Assembly (NCBI GenBank): GCA_944320495.1
Contig: CALUHR010000014.1
Coordinates: forward strand, 1-50,526
Reading direction: 5' to 3'
From: Candidatus Methanomethylophilaceae archaeon
GTDB lineage: Archaea > Thermoplasmatota > Thermoplasmata > Methanomassiliicoccales > Methanomethylophilaceae
Length of the DNA: 50,526 nt
This document shows positions 1 through 9,371 of this stretch, piece after piece. Made by a program: the position numbers and the translations under genes. How positions within the stretch are numbered: position 1 is the stretch's first letter; each line of letters starts with the position of its first letter. The notes under the pieces were generated by a model. It searched no databases. It was not told the DNA's origin and worked only from the letters and a program-made list of their open reading frames with translations.

Positions 1-148
1 GATCTAGCAGTCAAACAGGTTTCGTATGAAAAATTCTCATCCTCCGAAAACCGCCTTATTTCTTTCATGTCTTCCGATCCATCGGTTCAGCGAAGGCTCC
101 GTCCGTCGCCGCCGTCCCCGCATCCGATCGGTGCTTCCCAGACGCCTC

Positions 149-156
149 ATTAAATA
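149..156 (+). promoter_or_regulatory. TATA box of the MBL-fold gene
   Basis: An attaaata element ends about 22 bases before the ATG at 178. This spacing fits an archaeal TATA box that drives a leaderless or nearly leaderless transcript. No Shine-Dalgarno sequence is visible before the ATG. The first 148 bases of the window hold nothing I can assign. Confidence 0.5.
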
Positions 157-177
157 TCGTCGTTCGATGGACTCCGT

Positions 178-813
178 ATGTCGATCGTGACCATCCCGAG
201 TTCCGTCCCCTATGATTCGAACATCTTCCTCGTAGAGGGGGAACGCCCGATCCTCGTGGATTCCGGCACCGGGCAGGATTCTGGTACGGTCATAAGGCGC
301 ATACACGAGGTCTGCCCCGAGGGCCCTTCCATGATAGTGGCGACGCATTGCCACTACGACCACGCGGGAGGGCTGCACGATCTCGTCGAGGAGTTCGGCT
401 GCCCCGTCTACGCGGGATGGAGGGACGCCCCCGTCATCCGCCACCCGGATAGGCGCGATGTCGCGGCGCTATTCGGAGCGGCGATGAGGCCCGTGGATGC
501 GAAGGACCTGAGGGAGGGCGACGTCCTAGACTCTGGATCCCGCAGGTTCACGGTGCTGGAGACGCCCGGGCACACGGAGGGCAGCATCTGCCTCTACGAT
601 GAGGAATCTGGCACATTGATCTCCGGGGACACCCTGTTCCTCGGAGGATACGGCAGGACGGATTTCATGGGCGGGTCCTTCGACTCCATGCTCGCGTCCC
701 TCGTGCGTCTCAGCAAACTTGACATAAGGGAATTGTTTCCGGGTCATGGAAGCACGTGCGAAAGCTATACGCCCGGCATGATGGCCGAGGTGCTGAGAAT
801 GGCTGGTGTCTGA
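178..813 (+). CDS. MBL-fold metallo-hydrolase (glyoxalase II-like)
   Basis: This 211-residue protein is a compact metallo-beta-lactamase-fold hydrolase. The metal-binding HxHxDH motif is seen as THCHYDHAGG at residues 56-65. The later ligands are a His in TPGHTEG near residue 132, an Asp in ISGDTLF near 150 and a His in FPGHGS near 190. The length and motif order match the single-domain glyoxalase II-like group, which usually hydrolyses thioesters such as S-lactoylglutathione-type substrates. The true substrate cannot be read from sequence. Its stop codon directly abuts the ATG of the Sua5-type gene, so the two are probably co-transcribed, but this neighbour does not suggest a specific role. 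No signal peptide is seen, so it should be cytoplasmic. Confidence 0.85.
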   Translation: MSIVTIPSSVPYDSNIFLVEGERPILVDSGTGQDSGTVIRRIHEVCPEGPSMIVATHCHYDHAGGLHDLVEEFGCPVYAGWRDAPVIRHPDRRDVAALFGAAMRPVDAKDLREGDVLDSGSRRFTVLETPGHTEGSICLYDEESGTLISGDTLFLGGYGRTDFMGGSFDSMLASLVRLSKLDIRELFPGHGSTCESYTPGMMAEVLRMAGV

Positions 814-1452
814 ATGAAGATAATAAAATGCGACTACACACACGGGTTCGATGTCCACTGCGAGGAGGCCGTCGCGGCCGCCGCCGAGGACATCGCCGAC
901 GGAAAGCTCATAGTGTACCCCACCGAGACCGTCTACGGCATCGGTGCCGACATCTACAACGAGTCGGCCGTCAAGGACCTGTACGTTGTCAAGAACAGGC
1001 CCTTCGACATGCCCCTCTCCGTGGCCGTGTCCGACAAGGCCATGCTCGAGAGGGTCGCTGTACTCAACGAGAACGCCGACAAGCTGATCAAGGCGTTCCT
1101 GCCCGGCCCACTGACCATCATCATCAAGAAGCAGCCCGATGTCCCGGACATCGTCACCTCATCCTCCCAGAAGGTCGGGATACGCATCCCCGACAACAGG
1201 TTCGCTCTTGAGCTCGTCAGGCGCACCGGGCCGATCGTCGCGACATCCGCCAACCTCCACTCCCATCCGGACGCGGTCGACGTGGATTCCGCGATCAACG
1301 ACTTCGGGGATGCCGTCGACACGTACATCGATGCCGGGGCCTGCACCATAGGGCAGCCCTCCACGATCGTCTGGCTCATGGACAACCAGGTCGAGATCGT
1401 GAGGCAGGGTGCCATCCCGGCCGACAGGATAAGGGAAGTCTTAGGATGCTGA
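814..1452 (+). CDS. Threonylcarbamoyl-AMP synthase (Sua5/YrdC/YciO family)
   Basis: This 212-residue protein is a single YrdC domain. The family makes threonylcarbamoyl-AMP from threonine, bicarbonate and ATP, the first step of t6A formation at position 37 of tRNAs that read ANN codons. The nucleotide-binding signature is KLIVYPTETVYGIGAD (about residues 31-46), followed by KNRPFDMPLS (about 60-69), LPGPLTIIIKK (about 95-105), VGIRIPDN (about 121-128) and the SAN motif near 145. The C-terminal Sua5 domain found in longer homologues is absent, as in YrdC/YciO forms. It begins at the base after the upstream stop codon and overlaps the methionine aminopeptidase gene by seven bases. All three genes of this run are therefore likely one transcript. 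Confidence 0.88.
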   Translation: MKIIKCDYTHGFDVHCEEAVAAAAEDIADGKLIVYPTETVYGIGADIYNESAVKDLYVVKNRPFDMPLSVAVSDKAMLERVAVLNENADKLIKAFLPGPLTIIIKKQPDVPDIVTSSSQKVGIRIPDNRFALELVRRTGPIVATSANLHSHPDAVDVDSAINDFGDAVDTYIDAGACTIGQPSTIVWLMDNQVEIVRQGAIPADRIREVLGC

Positions 1453-2336
1453 GTTCAGACGATCTCGAGAAGCTCCGCAAGGCCGGTCGCGTGTCCGGCG
1501 AGGCCAGGGAGCTGGGAATGTCCCTCGTGGCTGAGGGAGTGAAGCTTTACGACGTGGCACAGGAGGTCGAGGGTTACATCCGCGAGCACGGATGCGGCCT
1601 GGCGTTCCCCTGCAACATCAGCCGCAACGAGATGGCCGCCCACTACACGCCGTCCTGCAACGACAAGTCCGTGTTCGAGCTCGGCGACGTCGTCAAGATC
1701 GACTGCGGCGCCGAGCTGGACGGTTTCGTCGGCGACACCGCCGGGACGGTCGAGGTAGGCACCAAGAGGTACACGGAGCTCATCGAGTCGTCCAAGAGGG
1801 CCAGGAACACCGTGGCCGAGTTCATCGGCGACGGGGTCACCCTCGGCGAGATCGGCCGCACCGTGGAGATGAGCATGAAGAGGGACGGCTTCGTCCCCAT
1901 CGAGAACCTCTGCGGACACCAGATCGACAGGTACGAGCTCCACGCGGGGATGTCCGTCCCCAGCTACGACTCCGGGTCCACGGAGCTCATCAAGGCCGGC
2001 ATGACAGTCGCAATCGAGCCCTTCGCCACCGACGGCAAGGGCTACGTCAGGGACGGGAAGTTCGGGAACATCGTCAGGATCGCCAGAGACCGTCCGCTCT
2101 CGGACCCCAAGTCCCAGGAGTTCCTGGACTACGTCAAGGAGGAGTTCCACCAGTTCCCGTTCTGCGCCAGAAGCTGCGACTTCCCGGACGCCGAGAAGCA
2201 CGTCAGGAACCTGATGAGGCACGGGGTCCTCGCCGGGTTCGCCACCCTCATCGAGGCCGGCGGCGGCATGGTCTCGCAGCACGAGTACACATTCTACATC
2301 GACGGGAAGCGCGGAGAGGTCACCACCCTCCCGTGA
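1446..2336 (+). CDS. map: Type II methionine aminopeptidase
   Basis: This 296-residue enzyme removes the initiator methionine from new proteins. It has the pita-bread fold, with five metal ligands visible at Asp86, Asp97, His158, Glu191 and Glu280, in the contexts VVKIDCGAELDGFVGD, CGHQIDRYELH, AIEPFATDG and SQHEYTFYI. The spacing and the insertion between the His and the last Glu mark the archaeal/eukaryotic type II form, and the length is normal for archaeal members. His66 in AHYTPS matches the conserved substrate-side histidine. The start overlaps the end of the YrdC gene by seven bases, implying translational coupling. The gene is followed closely by tRNA-Leu with no clear terminator. Confidence 0.95.
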   Translation: MLSSDDLEKLRKAGRVSGEARELGMSLVAEGVKLYDVAQEVEGYIREHGCGLAFPCNISRNEMAAHYTPSCNDKSVFELGDVVKIDCGAELDGFVGDTAGTVEVGTKRYTELIESSKRARNTVAEFIGDGVTLGEIGRTVEMSMKRDGFVPIENLCGHQIDRYELHAGMSVPSYDSGSTELIKAGMTVAIEPFATDGKGYVRDGKFGNIVRIARDRPLSDPKSQEFLDYVKEEFHQFPFCARSCDFPDAEKHVRNLMRHGVLAGFATLIEAGGGMVSQHEYTFYIDGKRGEVTTLP

Positions 2337-2370
2337 CGCGTCGTTCCCAAACCCCTTAACCACCCATCGT

Positions 2371-2455
2371 GCCAGGGTAGCCGAGCCTGGTCAAAGGCGA
2401 GGGACTCAAGATCCCTTACCGCAGGGTTTCAAGGGTTCGAATCCCTTCCCTGGCA
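2371..2455 (+). tRNA. tRNA-Leu (anticodon CAA)
   Basis: The acceptor arms are gccaggg (2371-2377) and ccctggc (2448-2454), with discriminator A at 2455 and an encoded CCA at 2456-2458. The anticodon stem aggga/tccct encloses the loop ctcaaga, giving anticodon CAA for the Leu codon UUG. The T arm is aaggg-ttcgaat-ccctt (2431-2447). The extended variable arm is as expected for a class II leucine tRNA. No intron is seen. Confidence 0.95.
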
Positions 2456-2498
2456 CCACCCACATCCCGTCCGGGGCGTCCGGAGGTCCCGCGCTATC

Positions 2499-2512
2499 TT
2501 TATTTAATATAA
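2499..2512 (+). promoter_or_regulatory. TATA box of the rpsM operon
   Basis: The AT-rich element tttatttaatataa stands out in GC-rich sequence. A start about 25 bases downstream would place the transcript start near 2537, leaving a leader of about 110 bases before rpsM. That is unusual here, since most promoters in the window imply leaderless transcripts. Confidence 0.6.
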
Positions 2513-2535
2513 GGGCTTCGCACGCCTCGCGTAAA

Positions 2536-2623
2536 CTCAGGACCCCCTGTCGGAGACGGCACGGAACACTGAGAGCTCCTTCCCTTCGGGAACACCGGAG
2601 CTTGAGCACATCCCCTCGGGGAT
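2536..2623 (+). promoter_or_regulatory. Structured 5' leader of the ribosomal protein operon
   Basis: Several pairings can be drawn by hand. ctcag (2536-2540) pairs with ctgag (2569-2573). agctcc (2574-2579) pairs with ggagct (2597-2602) and encloses ttccc/gggaa (2580-2592). A separate hairpin is atcccc-tc-ggggat (2610-2623). A clear Shine-Dalgarno ggaggt follows at 2632-2637, eight bases before the rpsM ATG. Such a leader could be bound by one of the encoded ribosomal proteins for feedback control, but that is inference. Confidence 0.4.
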
Positions 2624-2644
2624 TCATTTACGGAGGTCATACAC

Positions 2645-3115
2645 ATGGCTAAGAAGAAAGAACAGAAGACGGAGGACGAGAACTTCAACTTCATCGTCCG
2701 TATCGTCAACACCGACAGCGACGGTCAAAAGAAGACCGTCGTCGAACTGCAGAGCATCAAGCGCGTCGGCAAAAGGGTCGCCCAGATCGTCGCCAAGAAG
2801 GCCGACGTCGACCCCCATGCCAAGATGGGTTCCCTCTCCGACGAGAAGGTCAAGGAGATCGAGAACCTCGTCAAGACCTACGTCGAGTACGCCCCCGTCT
2901 GGGCCATCAACAGGCAGAACGACTACGAGTCCGGTGCCGACATGCACCTGCTCGGGAACGACCTGGACATCATCCAGAAGGATGACATCAACAGGATGAA
3001 GATGATCCGCTGCTACCGCGGTGTCAGGCACGAGGGACGCCACAAGGTCAGGGGTCAGAGGACCCGCTCGAACGGCAGGCACGGGCTCACGCTCGGTGTC
3101 CAGAAGAAGTCCTGA
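2645..3115 (+). CDS. rpsM: 30S ribosomal protein S13 (uS13)
   Basis: This 156-residue protein is archaeal uS13, which sits in the head of the small subunit and contacts the P-site tRNA and the large subunit. The N-terminal lysine-rich extension (about residues 1-15) is followed by the helix-two-turn-helix region, with ELQSIKRVGKRVAQIVA near 37-53. The conserved basic tail RCYRGVRHEGRHKVRGQRT lies near 122-140. It is the first gene of the typical archaeal order uS13-uS4-uS11-RpoD and has a strong Shine-Dalgarno sequence (ggaggt, 2632-2637), consistent with its non-leaderless transcript. The uS4 gene follows after ten bases. Confidence 0.97.
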   Translation: MAKKKEQKTEDENFNFIVRIVNTDSDGQKKTVVELQSIKRVGKRVAQIVAKKADVDPHAKMGSLSDEKVKEIENLVKTYVEYAPVWAINRQNDYESGADMHLLGNDLDIIQKDDINRMKMIRCYRGVRHEGRHKVRGQRTRSNGRHGLTLGVQKKS

Positions 3116-3125
3116 GGTGATTTGA

Positions 3126-3773
3126 ATGGGAGATCCTAAATTCTCACGCAAGACCTACGACACCCCCTCCCACCCCTGGCAGGGCGAGAGGATCAAGGCG
3201 GAGGTCGAGGTCGTCCGCGCTTTCGGACTCAAGAACAAGACCGAGGTCTGGAAGGCCGAGACCATCCTCAGGAACCTGAGGAAGCAGTCCAGGGACCTTC
3301 AGGCCCGCCTGAGGACCGGCGACAAGCAGGCCCAGAAGGAGGCCGACGCCCTTCTCGAGAAGTGCGCCAGGCTCGGATACCTGCCCACCGGCTCCAACCT
3401 GAACGACATCCTGTCCCTGAAGGACGAGGACGTCCTGTCCCGCAGGCTCCAGACCATCGTCTACGAGAAGGGACTGTCCAGCACCATCAAGCAGGCCCGC
3501 CAGATGATCACCCACGGCCACATCTTCATGAACGGCCACAGGGTGACCGTCCCCGGGTACCTCGTCACCAGGTTCGAGGAGTCCTCCATCGAGTACAACC
3601 CCTCGTCCCCCTACACCGACGAGATGCACCCCATGAGGGTGTCCGCCGAGCAGGCCGCCGCCAACGCCGCGGTCAGGGCCAAGGCGGTCGCAGAGCAGGA
3701 GGCCGCTGACGCGGCCGCAGCCAAGGCGGATGCCGCCGAGGCCGGGATCACAGCAGAGGACGGTGTTCACTGA
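3126..3773 (+). CDS. rpsD: 30S ribosomal protein S4 (uS4)
   Basis: This 215-residue protein is uS4, a primary 16S rRNA-binding assembly protein. The archaeal N-terminal part starts [17 protein letters not shown]. The S4 RNA-binding domain is visible as [17 protein letters not shown] and [12 protein letters not shown], about residues 118-150. After about residue 173 there is an alanine-rich tail of roughly 40 residues, which is longer than the usual archaeal uS4 end and probably disordered or helical. Its stop codon overlaps the ATG of rpsK by one base, so translation is likely coupled. Confidence 0.97.
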   Translation: MGDPKFSRKTYDTPSHPWQGERIKAEVEVVRAFGLKNKTEVWKAETILRNLRKQSRDLQARLRTGDKQAQKEADALLEKCARLGYLPTGSNLNDILSLKDEDVLSRRLQTIVYEKGLSSTIKQARQMITHGHIFMNGHRVTVPGYLVTRFEESSIEYNPSSPYTDEMHPMRVSAEQAAANAAVRAKAVAEQEAADAAAAKADAAEAGITAEDGVH

Positions 3774-4159
3774 TGACCGCGAAATGGGGAATTGCCAACA
3801 TCTACGCCAGCTACAACAACATCATGATCACCCTCACCGACATCACCGGTGCCGAGACCATCACCAAGGCCACCGGCGGAATGGTCGTCAAGCAGGCCAA
3901 GGACGAGTCCTCGCCCTACGCCGCCCAGAAGGCTGCCGAGAAGGTCGCCGAGGCCGCGAAGGAGAAGGAGTTCGTCGGGATCCACGTCAGGGTCAGGGCC
4001 CCCGGTGGCAACAGGTCCACCTCTCCGGGACCCGGAGCCCAGGCCGCGATCCGCGCCCTCACCAGAGCCGGCCTCAAGATCGGCCGCATCGAGGATGTCA
4101 CACCCATACCGCACGACGGTACCAAGAAGAAGGGCGGACGCAGGGGACGCAGGGTCTGA
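3773..4159 (+). CDS. rpsK: 30S ribosomal protein S11 (uS11)
   Basis: This 128-residue protein is uS11, part of the small-subunit platform near the mRNA exit. Conserved parts are [19 protein letters not shown] at the N terminus, the glycine-rich [20 protein letters not shown] near residues 69-88, and the basic end [11 protein letters not shown]. The ATG overlaps the last base of rpsD, and the rpoD gene begins 11 bases after the stop. Length and context are normal. Confidence 0.97.
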   Translation: MTAKWGIANIYASYNNIMITLTDITGAETITKATGGMVVKQAKDESSPYAAQKAAEKVAEAAKEKEFVGIHVRVRAPGGNRSTSPGPGAQAAIRALTRAGLKIGRIEDVTPIPHDGTKKKGGRRGRRV

Positions 4160-4170
4160 GGGGTGACCTC

Positions 4171-5013
4171 ATGGAGATAGAGATTCTCGAAATGGCGGAG
4201 AGGAGGGCCAGGTTCATCCTGCGCAACTCGTCTCCCGCCATGGCGAACGCCCTCAGGAGGACGCTCCTCTCGGACATCCCCAAGATGGCGATCGACAAGG
4301 TGGAGTTCCACCTCGGTCCCATCATGGACGGCGAGAAGGAGTATGAGAGCATGACGCCCCTGTTCGATGAGATCATCGCCCACAGACTCGGCATGGTCCC
4401 GGTCCCCACGGACCTGGACCTGTTCGTACCCCAGGACCAGTGCACCTGCGGCGGCGAGGGCTGCCCGAACTGCTCCATCATGTACAGCCTGAACAAGCAC
4501 GGGCCGTGCACGGTGCTCTCGGGAGACCTCATGCCGCTGGGGAACCCAGACCTCAAGGTGAAGGACGAGTTCATCCCGCTGGTGGAGCTGACCGACGGCC
4601 AGGCCGTCATGATCTACGCCACCGCCGTGATGGGCACGGCCAAGAAGCACGTGAAGTGGCAGGTCTGCAACGGGGTCGGGTACTCGTACCTCCCCGTCAT
4701 AGACATCGACTCCGGCCGCGCCTCCGACGAGGCCGTGCTGGAGGCCGCCTCCGTGTGCCCCAAGCACGTCTACGCCGTCGAGGACGGGAAGCTCGTCGCC
4801 AAGGACCCCCTCGCATGCAACCTCTGCATGAGCTGCATCGAGAGGGTCGGCTCCGACCGCGGACTCAGCGTCCGCGGGGACGAGACGAACTTCATCTTCA
4901 AGTTCGAGACCGACGGCTCCCTCACCGCGAGGCAGGCGCTCGACAAGGCCGTGGAGATCCTCTCCAAGGAGGCCGACGAGTTCGCCGAGGGCATCGAGGC
5001 CCTGGCCCAGTGA
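4171..5013 (+). CDS. rpoD: DNA-directed RNA polymerase subunit D (Rpo3)
   Basis: This 280-residue protein is archaeal RNA polymerase subunit D, the homologue of Rpb3 and bacterial alpha, which pairs with subunit L to start polymerase assembly. The alpha-like motif SSPAMANALRRTLLSDIPKM lies near residues 20-39. The ATG at 4171 is chosen because the protein begins there as in homologues and it lies just after rpsK. A cysteine cluster CTCGGEGCPNC is seen near 91-101. A ferredoxin-like insert near 194-225 has one Cys-Pro and a CNLCMSC motif, enough to bind one [4Fe-4S] cluster, as known for subunit D of several methanogens. A terminator hairpin follows the gene. Confidence 0.95.
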   Translation: MEIEILEMAERRARFILRNSSPAMANALRRTLLSDIPKMAIDKVEFHLGPIMDGEKEYESMTPLFDEIIAHRLGMVPVPTDLDLFVPQDQCTCGGEGCPNCSIMYSLNKHGPCTVLSGDLMPLGNPDLKVKDEFIPLVELTDGQAVMIYATAVMGTAKKHVKWQVCNGVGYSYLPVIDIDSGRASDEAVLEAASVCPKHVYAVEDGKLVAKDPLACNLCMSCIERVGSDRGLSVRGDETNFIFKFETDGSLTARQALDKAVEILSKEADEFAEGIEALAQ

Positions 5014-5020
5014 AACTTCA

Positions 5021-5040
5021 GCCCGGCCTTCGGGCCGGGC
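5021..5040 (+). terminator. Hairpin terminator after rpoD
   Basis: A perfect 8-bp stem gcccggcc/ggccgggc with a ttcg loop begins eight bases after the rpoD stop codon. The downstream sequence is C-rich rather than T-rich, so it may act as a 3' stabiliser as well as a terminator. Confidence 0.6.
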
Positions 5041-5048
5041 GACACCCC

Positions 5049-5056
5049 CTTATATC
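5049..5056 (+). promoter_or_regulatory. TATA box of the zinc-ribbon gene
   Basis: The element cttatatc lies about 20-27 bases before the ATG at 5076, consistent with a leaderless transcript separate from the rpsM operon. Confidence 0.5.
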
Positions 5057-5075
5057 TCCCCGTATTCGGCGCCGC

Positions 5076-5984
5076 ATGAAGGTATGCCCCAAGTGCGGCC
5101 AGGTCACCAACGACGATTCCGACGAGTTCTGCATCAAGTGCGGAGCCTACTTCACGGATCAGAGGAAGGGTCCGTCCCAGCAGACCTCCGCGATCTCCGC
5201 CGCAATGGGCATGACCGCCCCCCATGTGAGGGAGGAGCCGGTCCCCGTCCCCGAAGGAGGGACACTGCAGGCCGGGATGGACGACATGTCCTCCGGGAAC
5301 TTCCCGGAGGGGGTGGCGCAGTGGACCTCGTGGGTAAGGTCCGCGGGGGAGCCCTCGGAGGTCGACTACCGCTCGATGGTGGTCTCCGCCTGCGACTGCA
5401 TCATGTCCACCGTGGGGGACGGCCAGGCCCACAGCCGCGCCGGGCTCGCGGAGCTGGCGATGGAGCTGGAGGCCGACCTCCTGCAGGACATGTCCGCGGA
5501 GCTGATGTCGAGGCTCGGAGGGCTGACGACCATGGTCCAGGCGGGCGACCTCGCCACCGAGTGCATGTACCTGGCGATGGAGGCCTTCAGCGTCTACCCA
5601 GACCTGAGGGACGTCCTCGAGGCCATGGAGGCGCTCCCCGGACAGATGGACGCGATCTCCGCCGCCTCCGCATCGATGGAGCCCGATGACGGGAGGGCTG
5701 CGAGGCTCACCGAGACCTACTCGTCCTACGCCCGCATGATGGACGGCGCGATGCGCACGGAGATCGGGAAGGCCGGCGACGAGAGGATGGACAGGCTCGC
5801 GGACTACTGGTCCTCCAAGGCCAGGCTCCCGTACGCCGACATAGCGTACCAGATCGCCAGTCTCCACACCCAGATCTTCGCGATGAAGAACGTCGGCAGG
5901 TTCGCCGGCAAGCTCCTCAAGAAGGGCCTCGACATGCAGATCGAGGGCTTCGTCAGGTCCTACTTCGGCCCCAAGGTGCGATCG
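5076..5984 (+). CDS. Zinc-ribbon protein of unknown function, no in-frame stop at its expected end
   Basis: The first 300 or so residues look like a real protein. An N-terminal zinc ribbon has CPKCGQ at residues 4-9 and CIKCGAYF near 19-26. A linker follows, then a long, mostly helical acidic domain with many Met, Glu and Asp residues. I do not recognise the helical domain. The frame does not stop where homology should end, near YFGPKV (5976). It runs on for another 1.9 kb as the exact antisense of the DP2 gene, to 7853. The extension is GC-driven antisense reading and not credible protein. The end given here is where DP2 coding begins. A deletion or assembly join that removed the stop codons of both convergent genes is likely. 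The start is supported by the TATA box and the zinc-ribbon position. Confidence 0.55.
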
Positions 5985-8900
5985 GAAGAAGTCCGACAGC
6001 TTGCACTTCTTGACCTTGTCGTTGTTGAAGACGGAGTCCATCGACATCTCCAGGAGCTCCACGCGCTCCTTGGTGTACTCGTCGAGCCCGTACTTCTCGC
6101 CGATGGTCTTGGAGATCTCCAGGTACTTCTTGACGGACGCCTCGTGGACGGTCAGCGTCAGCGCGTTGCCGCACTTGGTGCACTTCCCGGCCAGGGGCAT
6201 GCGCCTGTACTTCTCGCCGCACTTGGTGCATCTGACGGTCTGGGTGGAGAAGCTCCTCAGGTTCCCGATCATGTCCGGGAGGAAGTGCTTGTTCAGCACC
6301 CTGCGGGCGACGTCCTGCTCGTTGACGGCGCGGATCTTCTTCCCGAGCATGAGCTGGGCGTCCATCTTGTCCATCATGGTCTCCAGGGTGGTGTAGGCGG
6401 AGTACTTCGGACCCTCCGAGATGTCGCGGGTGTCGTGCGTGAAGCCCAGGTGCTCGTACTGGTCAGGGGTGCCGATCCTCCCCGCGATGAGGTCCATGAT
6501 CTTCTCGATCTCCTTCGGCTCCTTCATGTCCATCGCGGCGCGGTAGAGCTCGATGGGGTAGTGCCTGAGGCAGTCCACGTTGTGGGCCTCCTTGTCGATC
6601 TCGTTGGGGTCCAGCCTCGTCGTGAGGACCAGCGGCGCATCCATCTGGCCGCCCCTGCGGTCCGGGAGGAAGGTCTTGGAGAAGTTCAGCAGGCCGTCCA
6701 TGGCCAGGATGAGACAGTCCTCGTCGCCGTCGCAGTTCCTCCTCTTGGCGGCGTGGAAGAACGGGTGGCCGTAGCATCCGCGGACGTCGGCGTAGCCGAT
6801 GATCCTGCACAGGATGCATCCGGACGTGTGGGGCGCCAGGCCGAACACGATGTGGCCGATGAGGTCGAAGCGGTTCTGGACGTTGTAGTAGCGGGGCAGA
6901 TGGTACAGCCTCTCGAGCTCGTCGTCCAGGAACCTCGCGACCTTAACCAGGTAGTCCCCGCAGTCCTTGGCCGGTATGACGTCCTGCACCCTCAGCTCGC
7001 AGATCTGCTCGGGGTCCGTGAGCGGGTCGCCGTTCCAGTCGTGGGTGTAGCCGATCTCGTGGGCCTTCTCGATGCTCAGGCCGATCTCCCTGGGCTTGAA
7101 GTGGGTGATGGGGATGTCGGTCATGTCGAACCTGACCGTCCCGTCCTTGAAGCAGCTGATGCCGTTCTTCTGTCTCAGGATGCCCTTCTCGACGGCCTCG
7201 CAGGTCTTGGTCTTGGAGATGAGTGCGTCGAGGCACTTCAGCTCCGACGGGGGCCTCTCGCCGACCTGCTCGCAGGCGGCCTTGAACTCCTCCTCCAGGG
7301 GGATGCCGAGGGGCGCGGGGCCCATGTTGCCGAAGTCGTTCTGCCTCGGGACGTACTCCGTATGGGAGCCGCAGACCCTGCACCAGTTGCGGAAGGTGTA
7401 GTTCCTGCAGACGGGGCACAGCCTGTTGCCCACGTCCACGGTGACCTCCGGCTTGCCGCCCTTGCGGGATGCGGCGGAGGACCTGGCGGCGGCGATGGCG
7501 CTGTTCATCTCCCTGCCGGCGTCCGCGTCCTTGCCGACGGGGAACAGGGAATGGACCTTGGGGGTCATCTCGCGCTCCTTCGCCTTCTCCGGACGGCCCA
7601 TCCTGGTGCCGATGCGGGTCATGGCGCGGGCGCGGACCTCGTATCCGGTGGCCCTGCTGATGGCCTCCAGGGTGCTGGACCCCTCGAGTTCCGGTCCGGG
7701 TTCGAGACGGTCTCCGGCGACCTTCACGCCGAGGCAGTCCAGCATGGGCATGGAGTACACCTCGTCGATTACCAGGCGCCCGTCCCTGACGACGTGGAGG
7801 GCGCAGAGGTCCTCCAGCATGCGCTTCTGGACGGGGTCGTTGGCGACCGATAGGTTGACGCCGTCGTAGGACCCGGTGGCCAGCACGTGCTCCCTGAGGG
7901 ACCTGATCCTGTCCAGCTCCCAGTCGGACCAGAACAGGTTGAACTTGGGGTGGAGGGGCACGCCCATCGTGGCGCACATCTCCTTGGCGCGCTCGTAGGT
8001 GGGGTCGCGCCAGTCGGCCGGGAGCTCCCCCTTCTCCTTCAGCTCGAGCTCGTGCCACTCTATCGGGTATCCGCAGGGGACGAGAGTGTGGTTGTTCTCG
8101 CAGAACTCGCCGAAGGGGACGAGGATCTCGCCGTTGTCCACGATCTCGGAGATCTGGTCGTGGATCTCGATGGCCTGCTTGGCCGTGCCCACGTAGACGA
8201 GGTCGCCGTTCTTCAGCAGGACCGTCGGCCCCTCGAGCTGGTCGCAGGGCGTGACGACGGAGGCCTTGCCGGGCCTCTCGATCTTGAGCTGGGTGCCGAT
8301 GGCCATGAACTCGTCCATCACGTACATGGCGGGGACGCTGTAGGCCAGGGACGCCAGCCCGGAGGTGCGCGCCCTGCCGTATCTGAGCCTGAAGCCACCG
8401 ACGGCGCAGGGGTGCCCGAATATGGGGCGTCCGGCGACGATGTCCATGAGGTACTTCTCCTTGGGCTCGACCCTCTTGGGGGCGTCGCTGTTGGCGTCGG
8501 GCTTCTTGTCCGCCTTGTGGGCGTCCAGGTACTTGCCGATGAACTCCCATCCGGTCATGCCGAGCTTGTCGACGTGCTTCTTCAGCTTGGAGGCCTTCTG
8601 GCACATCCCCTCGGCGATGACCAGGCAGGCGCCTCCCCTGACGCGGTTGGTCTCGATCCTGGGGAGGTCCCTGAAGCCGGAGATCTCCATCGTCTCGGTG
8701 CCCTCGCCGTCGACGCAGACGGGGCAGTTCCTCACGATGAGGTCTATCTCCTCGGACGTCGGGGTGTACTGCAGGTGCTGGCACTGCTTGTAGAGGGGGA
8801 TCTCCTCGTCGAACCTGGCGATCTCGCCCTCGGTGGGGATGTACTTTCCTATGCCGAGCTCGGTCCTGACGACGTCCGCGATGAGGACGCTCATGGCCTG

Positions 8901-9371
8901 TCCGGTCCCCCCTGCGGCGCGGATGGGTCCGGCGAAGATCAGGTCCACGTAGGTGGAGCCGTCGGAGTTCCTGCCGATGCGCGTGTCCGCTATGCCCTCG
9001 AGCGGGGCGACCAGGATCCCCTCGGTGAGGACGGCGAGACCGACCCTCACGGCCCTGTCCAGGGCCTTCTCCTGGCTCTCGGCGGGGCGCTTGGCCATCT
9101 CCCTGGCGACCATCAGGGCCACGAGCTCGCGGTTCCCGAGCTCGGCCGTGAGGCGCCTGATGTCCTCGGCGACGCCCTCGACGTGGTAGTCCGCCAGGAG
9201 CTTCTCCACACGGGACGCGAGGTCCTCCGCCTGGGGGATCTCCACGTCGGTCATGGGGTCGAACCCCATGGACCTGGCCTTCCTGGCTATGTCGTAGCAC
9301 TCCTCGTTCTTCCTCGAGAGCTCCGAGAAGTACGCCTGCATCTCCTCGCTGCAGGCGGGGCCGCCGGTCAT
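5985..9371 (-). CDS. polC: DNA polymerase II (PolD) large subunit DP2
   Basis: DP2 is the catalytic subunit of the archaeal replicative family D polymerase. The catalytic motif NCDGDED is seen near residue 880. Two zinc-binding cysteine groups are CPVC...CRVCG near 655-670 and CTKCG...CTKCG near 1050-1070. No intein is present. About 1129 residues from the ATG at 9371 reach a PIP-box-like end, KCKLSDFF, which binds PCNA in other archaea and is the normal C terminus. The frame then continues without a stop, as antisense of the zinc-ribbon gene and into rpoD, to 4770. The true stop codon is therefore missing or lies beyond a sequence break. The start overlaps the end of the GTPase gene as ATGA, so the two genes are coupled. 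Confidence 0.9.

Noticed and set aside
5976..7853. Reading the zinc-ribbon gene as a single 926-residue protein
   Set aside because: Everything after about residue 301 is the exact antisense of conserved DP2 sequence, so it is unlikely to be selected as protein.
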